From positions 222,857 through 286,856 of the forward strand of contig NZ_QQRU01000001.1 of the NCBI RefSeq assembly GCF_003428885.1: 64,000 nucleotides of DNA, written 5' to 3'. This stretch comes from Streptococcus sp. LQJ-218. Its GTDB lineage: Bacteria; Bacillota; Bacilli; Lactobacillales; Streptococcaceae. Positions within the stretch are counted from its first letter, which is position 1. The number at the start of each line of letters is the position of its first letter. Positions 1 to 8,320 of the stretch are shown piece after piece. The translations under genes were made by a program, and so were the position numbers. Below the pieces are notes generated by a model. That model saw nothing but the letters and a program-made list of their open reading frames with translations, had not been told where the DNA came from and did not search any database.

Positions 1-55
1 TCAAAAACAGGATTAAGTATTTCATTTTACCTAATAACATGTTTTTGTATGTCAT
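1..55 (-). CDS. N-terminus of a bacteriocin-associated membrane protein (partial)
   Basis: An ORF begins with ATG at 55 and runs off the left edge. The visible residues include a hydrophobic stretch (MKYLILFL), as expected for the start of a membrane protein. It starts only 6 bases after the stop of the upstream bacteriocin gene, so the two are probably co-transcribed. In lactococcin-972-type loci the bacteriocin is normally followed by a multi-pass membrane protein and an ABC ATPase. The identity is inferred from position only, because 18 residues are too few to assign a family. Confidence 0.45.
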   Translation of the reverse strand, partial: MTYKNMLLGKMKYLILFL

Positions 56-61
56 AGGTAC

Positions 62-354
62 TTACCTACAATTCCAGTAACATTCAGCTGTAGCAGTTCC
101 GATGAATTTAGAAACACGTGCTTCTACTCCAGGGGATTCCCAGCCTGAGAATGCCCCGTTAGCAGATGCTGAGTGTTCGTAAACACCAGACTGAACATTT
201 GAATAGCTCCAAAGACCAGCAGTACGACCATAATCCCAATAAACTGCAGTACCTTTATACCAAACTGTTGCAGCTGAAACAATCGAACCACCTGCACCAG
301 CTAAAGTCAGTGCAAGTAAAGATGTTGTAATTATTTTTTTATGCTTTTCTTCAT
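62..354 (-). pseudogene. Lactococcin 972-family bacteriocin, frameshifted in an A7 tract
   Basis: ATG at 354 is preceded by a GAGG ribosome binding site. It reads MKKSIKK and then hits TAA, because the coding-strand A tract (334-340) holds seven A. With eight A the frame continues as IITTSLLALTLAGAGG..., a typical signal peptide, followed by a mature part containing ATVWYKGTAVYWDYG and ending CYWNCR at 62. That gives about 97 residues, the usual size for lactococcin-972 precursors (secreted peptides that target lipid II and septum formation). Signal peptide, size and the Gly/Tyr/Trp-rich mature part support the family call. Whether the one-base loss is fixed, phase-variable or a sequencing error cannot be told here. 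Confidence 0.75.
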
Positions 355-478
355 CGTAAAGCCCTCATTTCTTTCACTTAAAATCTAACAATAACAATGA
401 CTGCATTTAGAAATATTAACAAATCACACCCTAGTACATTGGAATCCTTTCTTTCTAATTAAAAATTTGATAAAATAG

Positions 479-502
479 AAATACTATATAGTTAATAGTA
501 TT
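479..502 (-). terminator. Weak hairpin terminator after phrA
   Basis: Inverted repeat AATACTA (479-485) / TAGTATT (496-502), followed on the minus strand by a T-rich stretch. It lies between the phrA stop and the bacteriocin gene. It may end most phrA transcripts or act as a partial read-through point. Confidence 0.45.
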
Positions 503-518
503 TTCATCATTTAATCAA

Positions 519-689
519 CTAATCAGCCTTCCCAACATCAAGACCATTGGACTTCTTTTGTGATTGCACTCGAATCTCCAATTGTTTATTCTTCTGAATA
601 AACTGTTGGTAAGGAATTGTATTACTAAACATAAAAACACCTAGTAATGCAAATGTAACTAATTTTTTTATTCCACGTTTTTTTCTCAT
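519..689 (-). CDS. phrA: PhrA signalling peptide precursor
   Basis: A 56-residue ORF begins at ATG 689, with an AGAAAGGGG ribosome binding site upstream. The N-terminus is basic (MRKKRGIKK), followed by a hydrophobic segment (LVTFALLGVFMF), as in a secretion signal. The C-terminus is SNGLDVGKAD. LDVGKAD is the heptapeptide described for pneumococcal PhrA, which is secreted, trimmed, re-imported by the oligopeptide permease and bound by TprA to relieve repression. It is divergent from tprA, matching the known arrangement, and is followed by a bacteriocin gene on the same strand, which is the plausible regulated cargo. The gene is too short for many gene finders. Confidence 0.9.
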   Translation of the reverse strand: MRKKRGIKKLVTFALLGVFMFSNTIPYQQFIQKNKQLEIRVQSQKKSNGLDVGKAD

Positions 690-879
690 GCAATGAAACC
701 CCTTTCTGTTTCCTTGTTTTTATTCTAACACATATATATTATTTAGTCAATTATTTTTATTGCATTTTGAACTTTTTTTTTTTTTATTACCATAAATAAT
801 ATTTTATTTCTTTAACTTGCTATTTTTAACTAAAAATTTTATAATGAAATTAAGTAAATAGGAAGGTTTATTATCTTTA

Positions 880-1743
880 ATGAATACACTCGCAGAAAAA
901 TTCAGATTGAAAAGAAAAGAGTTGAGACTCTCACAACAAACTCTTGCAGAAGGAATTTGTGAACAAAGCCAGATTAGTAAAATTGAGAGAGGGCATTTTA
1001 TTCCCTCCGCAGACCTTTTGTTCAAACTCTCACAACGGCTCGAAGTGCCATTAGATTATTTTTTTAATGAACAAATTGAAATTAAATCTAACCTCTCTAA
1101 TTTCAAGCAATTATCTGCTCGACTATTAGATGACAGAAATTATGATAATTTGGAATATATTTATAGAATAGAGATTGAACGAAGTACTTTTCTAACACTA
1201 GAAGACCGAACTTATCTTGAATGGATTAAAGCTATTATTGACTTCTATCAATATGACAGTAAGTGTGAGGCAATTTCTTCATTGGAAAATATATTATTAA
1301 AAGTCTCCTCAAATACTCTGATTTATTTAAAGGCATTGAATACTCTATCTAATTTCTATTCCTTAGTGGGTCGTGAACAAGAATATGAGGCAAACTACTC
1401 TCATTTGATGGAGTTATATCAGACAAAAAATTTTGAGCATCAAGAGTTTTTATTTGGCTACATCAGAGTTCGTTACAACTACGCTCACTACCTAGTATCA
1501 AAGGAAAAATATAATGAAGCCATCCAAGAAGCTCTTGAGACGATTGAACTCTGTAAACAAAGACAGACAAGCTACCAACTGGCTCCTCTACTTATTCTTG
1601 TAGGAAATGCTGGAGCTAAATTTCTAGACAAAGAACAAGTCAAAAATTATTATATAGAAGCAAGAGAGTTATGTAAGATTTATAACAATCCTTTAATGTT
1701 GATGAAGATAGAAAATTATTTGAAAGAATTAGATACTGTTTAG
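880..1743 (+). CDS. tprA: TprA-type PlcR-family transcriptional regulator
   Basis: 287 residues. An N-terminal XRE-type HTH (about residues 6-60, with LSQQTLAEGI and QSQISKIERG) is followed by a helical TPR domain that binds peptide in the PlcR/PrgX/Rgg-like family. An AGGAAGG site lies before ATG 880. It is divergent from phrA, the cognate pheromone gene, with about 190 bp of AT-rich intergenic DNA that must hold both promoters. TprA represses phrA and linked bacteriocin-type genes until PhrA peptide accumulates; that is known for the family and inferred here. The exact assignment rests on the PhrA C-terminus next door. Confidence 0.85.
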   Translation: MNTLAEKFRLKRKELRLSQQTLAEGICEQSQISKIERGHFIPSADLLFKLSQRLEVPLDYFFNEQIEIKSNLSNFKQLSARLLDDRNYDNLEYIYRIEIERSTFLTLEDRTYLEWIKAIIDFYQYDSKCEAISSLENILLKVSSNTLIYLKALNTLSNFYSLVGREQEYEANYSHLMELYQTKNFEHQEFLFGYIRVRYNYAHYLVSKEKYNEAIQEALETIELCKQRQTSYQLAPLLILVGNAGAKFLDKEQVKNYYIEARELCKIYNNPLMLMKIENYLKELDTV

Positions 1744-1787
1744 TTAATCTTGACATTATAGTTTTTCTGAAACGTTAAATAACCTGT

Positions 1788-1829
1788 AAGGCTGATAGTG
1801 AAATTAATACTATCAGCCTTATAATTTTT
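1788..1829. terminator. Bidirectional terminator after tprA
   Basis: A 12-bp perfect stem, AAGGCTGATAGT (1788-1799) and ACTATCAGCCTT (1809-1820), with a T-rich tail. It separates tprA from the minus-strand relaxase remnant. Confidence 0.75.
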
Positions 1830-1847
1830 CCATGGTATCTCAAATAA

Positions 1848-2161
1848 CTATACTGATTTTGTTTCCCGTTCTAATTTGGTAACATTTTGATTTCTTGTGT
1901 TATCAAGTATATTGATAAAATTCTCTAATCTCCTAACCTTATAATCATAATCATCTATCCATTTAGTAATAAATCTTTGATTTTCTTCGATTTCTTTCTC
2001 CACCTGCTCCAGTTTGATAGCTGAAGTCAGGTTCATCTTGGCATAGTCATATTTTGCCAGTCTTCTATTTTCTGGGTCTGAGTTGTTGAGATCGATTAAG
2101 ACCTCTGCTACCTTGTTTAGATGAGCAACCTTATCCTGCAAATCTGTAATGTGGCACGCTT
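1848..2161 (-). pseudogene. Detached copy of a relaxase C-terminus
   Basis: The reading frame (stop at 1848) encodes about 100 residues that closely resemble the C-terminal part of the relaxase just upstream. NKVAEVLIDLNNSDPENRR-LAKYDYAKMNL here corresponds to NKMAEVLINLKSEDVSSRK-LARYDFSKLNL there. There is no ATG or ribosome binding site; the frame is closed by TAA about 20 bases upstream of 2161, so it is a fragment and not a gene. It probably arose when a related ICE recombined at the end of the relaxase gene and left the tail of the older allele. Its divergence argues against a recent tandem duplication. Confidence 0.7.
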
Positions 2162-2263
2162 ACCCTCAAACGTTGCCCCTAGGAGCTTTTCCTAGAAATT
2201 TTAGACAACACTTGTCTGCCTCCAAAAAAGATACGCTTGGAAGCTATATGCTATATAAAGAAC
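2162..2263. other. Hairpin-rich spacer between two relaxase tails
   Basis: A short stretch unlike its surroundings, containing small hairpins: CTAGGA/TCCTAG at 2179-2195 and AGACAA/TTGTCT at 2203-2217. It lies exactly between the detached relaxase tail and the end of the main relaxase gene. It may be the scar of an insertion or the recombination joint. No coding potential was found. Confidence 0.4.
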
Positions 2264-4144
2264 TTAATCAATTATTTCATATTTATTAAGTTCTCCATCA
2301 TGACCGTTTCTCCACTTTAACTCTTTTCTATTTAGTACTTTCACAAATATTTCCAATCTTTTTATAATATTCTCATATTCCTCAAGAAAGGTAGTTAACT
2401 CTTTTTGTAATCTCAAAAATTCCGCATTGATTTGTTCTAGAGATGTTGATTCTGGCAAATTTAATTTTGAAAAGTCATATCTTGCAAGCTTTCGACTGCT
2501 CACATCCTCACTCTTCAAATTGATAAGCACTTCCGCCATCTTATTTAAGTTGGCGATTTTTTCATTAATTTGATTTAGTTTTATATCTATCTCTGCTATT
2601 TCTTTTACTAACTCGTCTTTAATGTCTTGGTATTTCTTATCTGCTTCAGTTAATTCAATGAAGAGGTTAATCTCAGTAATCTTTTCCTGTAGACTCTTAA
2701 CTGTAGGTCTTCTGTATGGTATTACTCGACTATCGTTGGTTAGCTGTCTTATCAAGGTTCGTCCTTTGACATACTGATTCTTATCCGAATGTTCTTTGTT
2801 ATATACAAAGTATGAGGTTGTCTCACGTATAAAGATTTTATATTTTGTTTGATTCTCTTCTTCCAGAATATCTAATTGATAATTGGGAATGAAAATTAGA
2901 CCACTCTGCTTAATACCAAAAGACACTTTGATATAAATACCCTCATCAACTAGCTTCTCTATTTGTTTCTCTGCAAGTTCCACTTCAAATTCACGAACGG
3001 TATCTCGTTTTTCCTTAAATATCTCAAAAGCTTCCTCAATCTCTTCAGTGGATACTTTATCCTTATCTCGTTCTTCTTGGAAAGCATGGTACTGTTCCTG
3101 TAAATTCTCTAATTCTTCTGAAGCAACGACTTCCTTATTTTTAAAATAATCTTGAAAAAATTTGACATCATATAATTTCTTATCACTTATTTTTTGATGA
3201 CCTAAACTTATCTTTTGATTATCTTCTTCCAGGATAAAAGTTACATTTTTTTGTTTTAAGTCAATGGTTAGATTAAATTCTTTTGCTTTTGTTATTAACT
3301 CTTCTAAAGAATTGACACGGTTCAACAAAAATTCTAAACGACTTTCAATCTCTAGCTTAGCAAAATGCGTTCTAAAAAATTCTTCATCATATAGATCTCG
3401 TTTGCTGAGTTGGCGTCCTCGAATAGGTTTTGTCATTGCTCGATTCGTCATCATGAATCGACTATGCTTTTGACTAAAATCAATCTGAACATGCAACTGC
3501 TTTGCTTTCTCTAAAAAATCATCAAACGATTTAGATTGCTACAGCAAAAAATAAAGACGTTGTTTCAATTCAAACTTATGACTAGACTGCCTATATTTTT
3601 GATAGTCACGGTAAGAAAAACTCTTCTCAATAATTTTCGCCCCAGCAACTTTAGAAATACGGTCTGAAATCATACGGAGGTTTCGTTCCAAGGCATAGTT
3701 CCATATCAACTTTTTATCTGAATTGCGGTCAATAGAGTTGATTAGGATGTGATTATGAACATGATCTTTGTCTGTGTGAGTTGCTACGATAAACTTAAAA
3801 CGACCTCCTGTCAATTCCATCATGGTCTCATAACCAATGCGGTTAATTTCTTCAGGTGTCAGATTATCTTCAGGAGAAAATGATTGGATGAGATGATGGG
3901 CATGAATTGTTTGTTGATATTTTTCTTGTCGGTCATTTCTGGATTCGTACAACTTGTCATTATTGGTGAAGTTGACATTGTACATCTCTACCATTTCTGC
4001 ATGGCTAGGAAAGTCTAAGTAATTACTCATTCCAAAATCAGATACTAATTTTAGATTATCCGTTTTTTCTGGATTGAGGATATATTTAATCAAACGTCTA
4101 CGGTATTTTTTACCATGTGTCGCAAAGTGTTTAGTGACTACCAT
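2264..4144 (-). pseudogene. MOBP-type relaxase of the outer ICE, interrupted by an amber codon
   Basis: One frame of 626 codons reads from ATG 4144 to 2264 but contains TAG at 3539-3541, after codon 201. The N-terminal part has the relaxase signature HVHNHILIN (metal-binding histidine triad) and an early tyrosine region (KYRRRLIKYILNP). The C-terminal part is a long helical region. The downstream part is exactly in frame (SKSFDDFLEKAKQL directly after the stop), so this is a point nonsense mutation, not a frameshift. MobC at 4131-4496 overlaps its start by 14 bases. A truncated protein would keep most of the nicking domain but lose the tail. This family resembles Tn5252-type relaxases. Confidence 0.85.
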
Positions 4145-4496
4145 AAAATTCCCTCAGTCTATTAACTTCAACTTGAAAATCTTTCTCTACTCCAGTAATT
4201 AACTCACTAATTCCCTTACTCAATTCTTGTAATTGTTCCTGAGAAATCAGATGGCTCTGATTGATAGCGCGCGCAATTTGATTAATATTATTTCCAATCC
4301 GTCTCAATTCAAAAACTAACTGGTCATAGGTATCCGTGTTAATTGTGACAAAAGCCATATTGGGATTAAGCAAAACTTTTCTGGCATAGACTGAGAAATT
4401 TTGACAATTGCTCTTAGCAATCCGTTCATTCAATTGGTGTAATTCTGGATCAGTTAGAAATACTTTTTTGAGATTAGTACGATAGCGATAAACCAT
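4131..4496 (-). CDS. mobC: MobC-type relaxosome accessory protein
   Basis: 121 residues. It contains the MobC hallmark RRIGNNINQIARAIN (about residues 75-89) and a preceding region compatible with a ribbon-helix-helix DNA-binding fold (NFSVYARKVLLNP). MobC proteins bind oriT and help the relaxase open the nick site. The gene overlaps the relaxase start by 14 bases and follows a second DNA-binding mobilisation gene by 9 bases, so all three form one minus-strand operon reading away from the candidate oriT. Confidence 0.85.
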   Translation of the reverse strand: MVYRYRTNLKKVFLTDPELHQLNERIAKSNCQNFSVYARKVLLNPNMAFVTINTDTYDQLVFELRRIGNNINQIARAINQSHLISQEQLQELSKGISELITGVEKDFQVEVNRLREFYGSH

Positions 4497-4505
4497 TACA
4501 TCCTC

Positions 4506-4865
4506 CTAACCCATATATTTTTCACGGAACTCACGACTGAGTGGCTGCACTTGATTCACTTCTGCAATCAATTCTTGAACGCAAGTCAATAAGATTGAGA
4601 CGTGCTCTTTAGTCACTTGATGATTTTCTCTTGCGACAACCAGAACTTCATACACATCTCGACTAATCTGTTCAAACTTTTGAGACTGCCAAAGGGAGAA
4701 CCAACTTTCAAAAATTCTATCCTGATAATTCTTTTTCAATAAATTCTGACGAAGAAATTCTGAGAAACTATCCACTTTTTGTTCCCTCATCATTTCTTTT
4801 ATCTGTTTTTCTTCTTGTCTCGTAATTCTAAATTGCTTTCGGATTGACTTAATTTCTTGTCCCAT
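4506..4865 (-). CDS. MobC-like / ribbon-helix-helix mobilisation protein
   Basis: 119 residues, mostly helical and charged. The N-terminal IRKQFRITRQEEKQIKEMM followed by DSFSEFLRQNLL is the pattern seen in small MobC-like and plasmid mobilisation DNA-binding proteins. It is the first gene of the mobilisation operon, directly downstream of the hairpin-rich candidate oriT, and ends 9 bases before mobC. The Tn5252-type relaxase region typically has two such small genes before the relaxase. The DNA-binding role is inferred. Confidence 0.7.
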   Translation of the reverse strand: MGQEIKSIRKQFRITRQEEKQIKEMMREQKVDSFSEFLRQNLLKKNYQDRIFESWFSLWQSQKFEQISRDVYEVLVVARENHQVTKEHVSILLTCVQELIAEVNQVQPLSREFREKYMG

Positions 4866-4874
4866 TCTGATATC

Positions 4875-5110
4875 CCTTCAACATTCTACTTGTCTGACAG
4901 TGTAAGTCTACCTCACATTGTCAGTACGTTTCCTAAAGACCTCACTTGCTTCTTGTTCGGTCTTTGCGAGCTCAGATATTGTGTCCACAATATCCCAAAA
5001 ATCATATCGCCAGCCGACCAAAACCTTCTAGTTTTGACAGCTAACGATAAGATAACTTGGTGTCTTCGCCCCCAAACCCCCATAGAAAATCAAAAATTGA
5101 TTTTCTATGA
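4875..5110. other. Candidate oriT of the outer ICE
   Basis: No gene is visible here, but five inverted repeats are packed together: an imperfect one at 4894-4924 (CTGACA...TGTCAG), AAAGACC/GGTCTTT at 4935-4965, GATATTGTG/CACAATATC at 4975-4994, CAAAAC/GTTTTG at 5019-5036, and a 13-bp perfect arm pair at 5081-5109 (CATAGAAAATCAA, 3-base loop). A run of C (CCCCCAAACCCCC) lies beside the last one. The block sits directly upstream of the mobilisation operon, where oriT of MobC/relaxase systems normally lies. The nick site is not identified. Confidence 0.55.
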
Positions 5111-5226
5111 ATGATATTAGGATAACAGGGAAGATTTGGAAAAGGTATCACAGCTAATATAGTTATGATTGACTTTCTCTGATTCTATGATAAAATTTCT
5201 GTAAACTAATATTTGGAGAAATAAAA

Positions 5227-6402
5227 ATGCTGAGTCTAGATCAAATACATTTACTATTGAATACTCCCGAAGATGAGTTTCATGATTTTAAACAAAAATG
5301 GCATCATTCAAAAACTGAATTGGTGCGTGATATCTTAAATTTTGTCAATACATCACATCACGAAGATTGTTATATCATCTTTGGAATTGATAATATCACT
5401 TTAGATATAATCGGTGTAAACAATGATGATAATAGAAGAAATGAAGAAGATCTAACAGATTTACTACATAAACTCTTTATATCAACAAATAATCAAATTA
5501 AAATTAGCATACAAACTGAAACTATAGACAACAAAGAAATTGACATCTTAATTATTCATGATACAGATAAAGTTCCTGTATTTTTAACAAAAGATTATAA
5601 GCCTAAGAAAGATACTGCATTACCAAAAGGATTAATATATGCTAGAAATGGCTCTATAAATACTCCTAAAGACTCCTCTGCTCCTTTTGAGTTAATAAAT
5701 AAGTTGTTTCAAAAGTTTAATCATACCGACTTAAATATCAAAGAGCAGTATTTTCATGTTTTAAAAGACTATAAAAATTGGTTCTTCATTGAAAATGAAG
5801 ACGGAAGATTTTTTATTTATAATCCTAATCCCGATTTTTATATTAAACTTACCGACGATGATGCAAATCGTTTCAAAACTATGGCTTATAGTTTAAATCA
5901 ATACCAGACTAATATTGATTGGCAATTAGTACAACTTCGATATCGTCATCTTACAATTGACGAATGTATGGCTATGTATTTAGATCAAGGTAATTGTCTA
6001 GTTCCTTCCCCTGATTTAGAAAATTTTGAATGTGATTATTCTGACACTATTTATTACCACTGTTTATACAAAAATACTTTAAAATACCAATTGCTGAAAG
6101 TATTTTCTTCAATACCTGGTCTCGAAAAATATCCTTTAACTAGATTTAAAAATAGTATAGTAATTTATGACACAAAATTAGAATTGAAAAAGACTCACAA
6201 CTTGATAAATAGTAAATTTTCATCAAAAGAGATAGTGAATCAACTTGAAGTTACAGAGAAAGATTTCGATTTTTACTATAAAAAAGCTAGACATAAAAAT
6301 TCTGATTATAGCATCCAAGAAAATCAAGTAAATCTAACTGAATTAAACTTAGTTAGGTTATTGAAAAGTTTTCAAAAAACATATCTTGATAACCCACTAT
6401 AA
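5227..6402 (+). CDS. AlbA_2/Schlafen-type domain protein
   Basis: 391 residues. The N-terminal 110 residues match the AlbA_2 (Schlafen-like) pattern: EFHDFKQKWHHSKTELVRDILNFVN followed by an acidic/hydrophobic segment YIIFGID. The rest (from about 160) is unrecognised. Such proteins include putative nucleic-acid-binding regulators and some defence-associated ATPases or nucleases. It has its own promoter region, is transcribed towards the Gabija-like pair and shares a strong bidirectional terminator with it. It may be independent cargo or a partner in defence; position alone does not decide. A gAAATAAAA leader gives a weak ribosome binding site. Confidence 0.65.
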   Translation: MLSLDQIHLLLNTPEDEFHDFKQKWHHSKTELVRDILNFVNTSHHEDCYIIFGIDNITLDIIGVNNDDNRRNEEDLTDLLHKLFISTNNQIKISIQTETIDNKEIDILIIHDTDKVPVFLTKDYKPKKDTALPKGLIYARNGSINTPKDSSAPFELINKLFQKFNHTDLNIKEQYFHVLKDYKNWFFIENEDGRFFIYNPNPDFYIKLTDDDANRFKTMAYSLNQYQTNIDWQLVQLRYRHLTIDECMAMYLDQGNCLVPSPDLENFECDYSDTIYYHCLYKNTLKYQLLKVFSSIPGLEKYPLTRFKNSIVIYDTKLELKKTHNLINSKFSSKEIVNQLEVTEKDFDFYYKKARHKNSDYSIQENQVNLTELNLVRLLKSFQKTYLDNPL

Positions 6403-6434
6403 TCAATCTTTTTAACTAGTAAAAAAGATAAAAC

Positions 6435-6479
6435 AAGGCATAGAAATTAGTTTATCTAAAAAACTAATTTCTATGCCTT
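6435..6479. terminator. Strong bidirectional terminator
   Basis: A perfect 19-bp stem (6435-6453 with 6461-6479) and 7-base loop between two convergent genes, flanked by A/T runs on both sides. It serves both the AlbA_2-type gene and the Gabija-like operon. Confidence 0.85.
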
Positions 6480-6487
6480 AATCATTA

Positions 6488-8320
6488 TTAATTAATAACA
6501 TCAACTAAATTGGATTGAGTCAGCAATGAATATATCTCATTAATATTTCTATTATTTTGCGGACTATTATTTCTCAATTTACAGTATGTGAATATTAAGT
6601 GACTTTTTGCTCTTGAAAGTGCGACAAAGAACGCACTTTTATCTTCTTCCGGTTGATCATTAAAACTCCAGAATGCAGAATCCTCCAAGCCTAGAAAATA
6701 GACTACCTCATATTCTAATCCTTTACTCTTATGGATAGTCATAATTGGAATTGAGTTTTCACCCTTGAAACTAGAGACTGTATCTAGCCATTCACCTTGT
6801 GTTTGAGAATATTCTTTGTATAATAACTTTGAAAAGTTCTTGACAATGATATCTAGGTCACTTTTTCTATTGTATGTTGAAAAATTTGAAATAATTCTTT
6901 TTTCATCTATTTTTTCAATAATACAATCAATTAATTTTAGCATACTTTCTTCATTGGGAATAACATTTGAAATTAGGTAAGTAATATCACTAACTATATT
7001 GTCAATCTCCTTATAGGATTTTGCTAAAATTAATTCATCAGTAAGTTCATCTATTCCATTGATATTTCCATAAAAATTACTAATATTTTCCCAAATTAAA
7101 GGATCTCGTTTTCCTTGACTGCATGATATTAAATCTAATAATAAGTTACAAGTAGGGTCTTTTAAAAGTTCTTGATATTCATTTTCAATTCTTGCTTTAA
7201 TCCCTTTACTGCTTAATGTAATTATCAATTTTGAACTATAATCATCAACCTTCTGTTTTGCTAGGATACAAATTTCTGATGGTCGTATACCTCCTTGAAT
7301 TTTTGATTCTATATCATTTGCAATTAACTTAGATTCTAAACTTTCATTTTCAAATTCAAATAATGTTATTTCACCCTCTTGAAATTCTGGATAATAATTT
7401 GACTGAATAGAACTGTGATTACTATTTAATATCTGATGAACCTCTTTTTGAAATTCTATAAGTTTAGGTACAGAGCGGTGATTCATCAATAATTGATATT
7501 CATTTGCTTTGAAGTCTAGCTTATAATCTTGAAAAATATCAGGATTTGCACCTGCCCATCTCATAATTGCTTGTTTATTATCTCCAACTGCAGTCAATTT
7601 ACACGTCGAACCTAAAAAACATGTTTTTAATAAATTATACTGGTCATACGTAGTATCCTGAAATTCATCTAAAAAGACAAATTCATATGTCATTTGAAGT
7701 GCTTTCCGAATATATTTATTTGTATATATTATATACGTAGCTAGCTTAGTTATTTGTTTATAAAGGAGCACAGCCTTATTATTCCGTGTCCCTTTTAATA
7801 AGTCCTTTTTAAACTTTAAATTAGCCTCATCATTAAGTACGGTTTTTTCGACAGACTTTCTTATATCTGACATTCTCCTCCCATTAACATTAATACCATT
7901 TTTAATAAGTGTTGCTTTTATAACATCCCAATCATCAACCAGATAGTCTCTATCTGGTCTTATTTCTTCTGGGAGAGCATTTATATATTGATCTAAAATC
8001 ATCTTCTCAAATGCTGAATAGGTTAAAGATGTAAATCGCGAAGCATACTCATCACCATAACGTTTTTTAACTCTATTTTTCATATTTGCTGCAGCATCTG
8101 TTTTAAAACTTAAAGCTAAAATTTTTTTGGGAGAAATACATTCATTTGTAGAAAAAAGATAGTCTAATTTTTGAGCTAGTAATTCAGTTTTCCCCGCACC
8201 TGGTCCAGCAATAACTAAACAATTGTTTACATTCTTAACAGCTTCTAAAGCTGCATTCTCTAAAATAATATCTCCTTTAGGAAGCCAATCATCACTCTTC
8301 ACCATATTCAATATCTCCAA
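6488..8320 (-). CDS. gajB: UvrD/PcrA-type helicase of a Gabija-like defence pair
   Basis: 610 residues with a complete set of SF1 helicase motifs: Walker A GPGAGKTE (about 38), DEFQD (about 214), GDNKQAI, a motif V region (MTIHKSKGLEYEVVY) and VALSRA (about 562). It overlaps the end of the upstream OLD-type gene by 29 bases, so translation is coupled. An OLD-family ATPase/TOPRIM nuclease followed by a UvrD-like helicase is the defining pair of the Gabija anti-phage system. In that system GajB is thought to sense DNA ends or nucleotide depletion and activate GajA. It is somewhat longer than the best-known GajB proteins, so a Gabija relative is possible. Confidence 0.8.
   Translation of the reverse strand: MEILNMVKSDDWLPKGDIILENAALEAVKNVNNCLVIAGPGAGKTELLAQKLDYLFSTNECISPKKILALSFKTDAAANMKNRVKKRYGDEYASRFTSLTYSAFEKMILDQYINALPEEIRPDRDYLVDDWDVIKATLIKNGINVNGRRMSDIRKSVEKTVLNDEANLKFKKDLLKGTRNNKAVLLYKQITKLATYIIYTNKYIRKALQMTYEFVFLDEFQDTTYDQYNLLKTCFLGSTCKLTAVGDNKQAIMRWAGANPDIFQDYKLDFKANEYQLLMNHRSVPKLIEFQKEVHQILNSNHSSIQSNYYPEFQEGEITLFEFENESLESKLIANDIESKIQGGIRPSEICILAKQKVDDYSSKLIITLSSKGIKARIENEYQELLKDPTCNLLLDLISCSQGKRDPLIWENISNFYGNINGIDELTDELILAKSYKEIDNIVSDITYLISNVIPNEESMLKLIDCIIEKIDEKRIISNFSTYNRKSDLDIIVKNFSKLLYKEYSQTQGEWLDTVSSFKGENSIPIMTIHKSKGLEYEVVYFLGLEDSAFWSFNDQPEEDKSAFFVALSRAKSHLIFTYCKLRNNSPQNNRNINEIYSLLTQSNLVDVIN

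Noticed and set aside
880..1743. Rgg-type rather than TprA-type regulator
   Set aside because: The linked pheromone precursor ends in LDVGKAD, specific to the PhrA/TprA pair, and the HTH-TPR layout fits PlcR-like proteins.
3539..3541. Programmed read-through or recoding of the relaxase amber codon
   Set aside because: No downstream stimulatory hairpin or pyrrolysine-type machinery seen; two other nonsense codons in the same element favour ordinary mutation.
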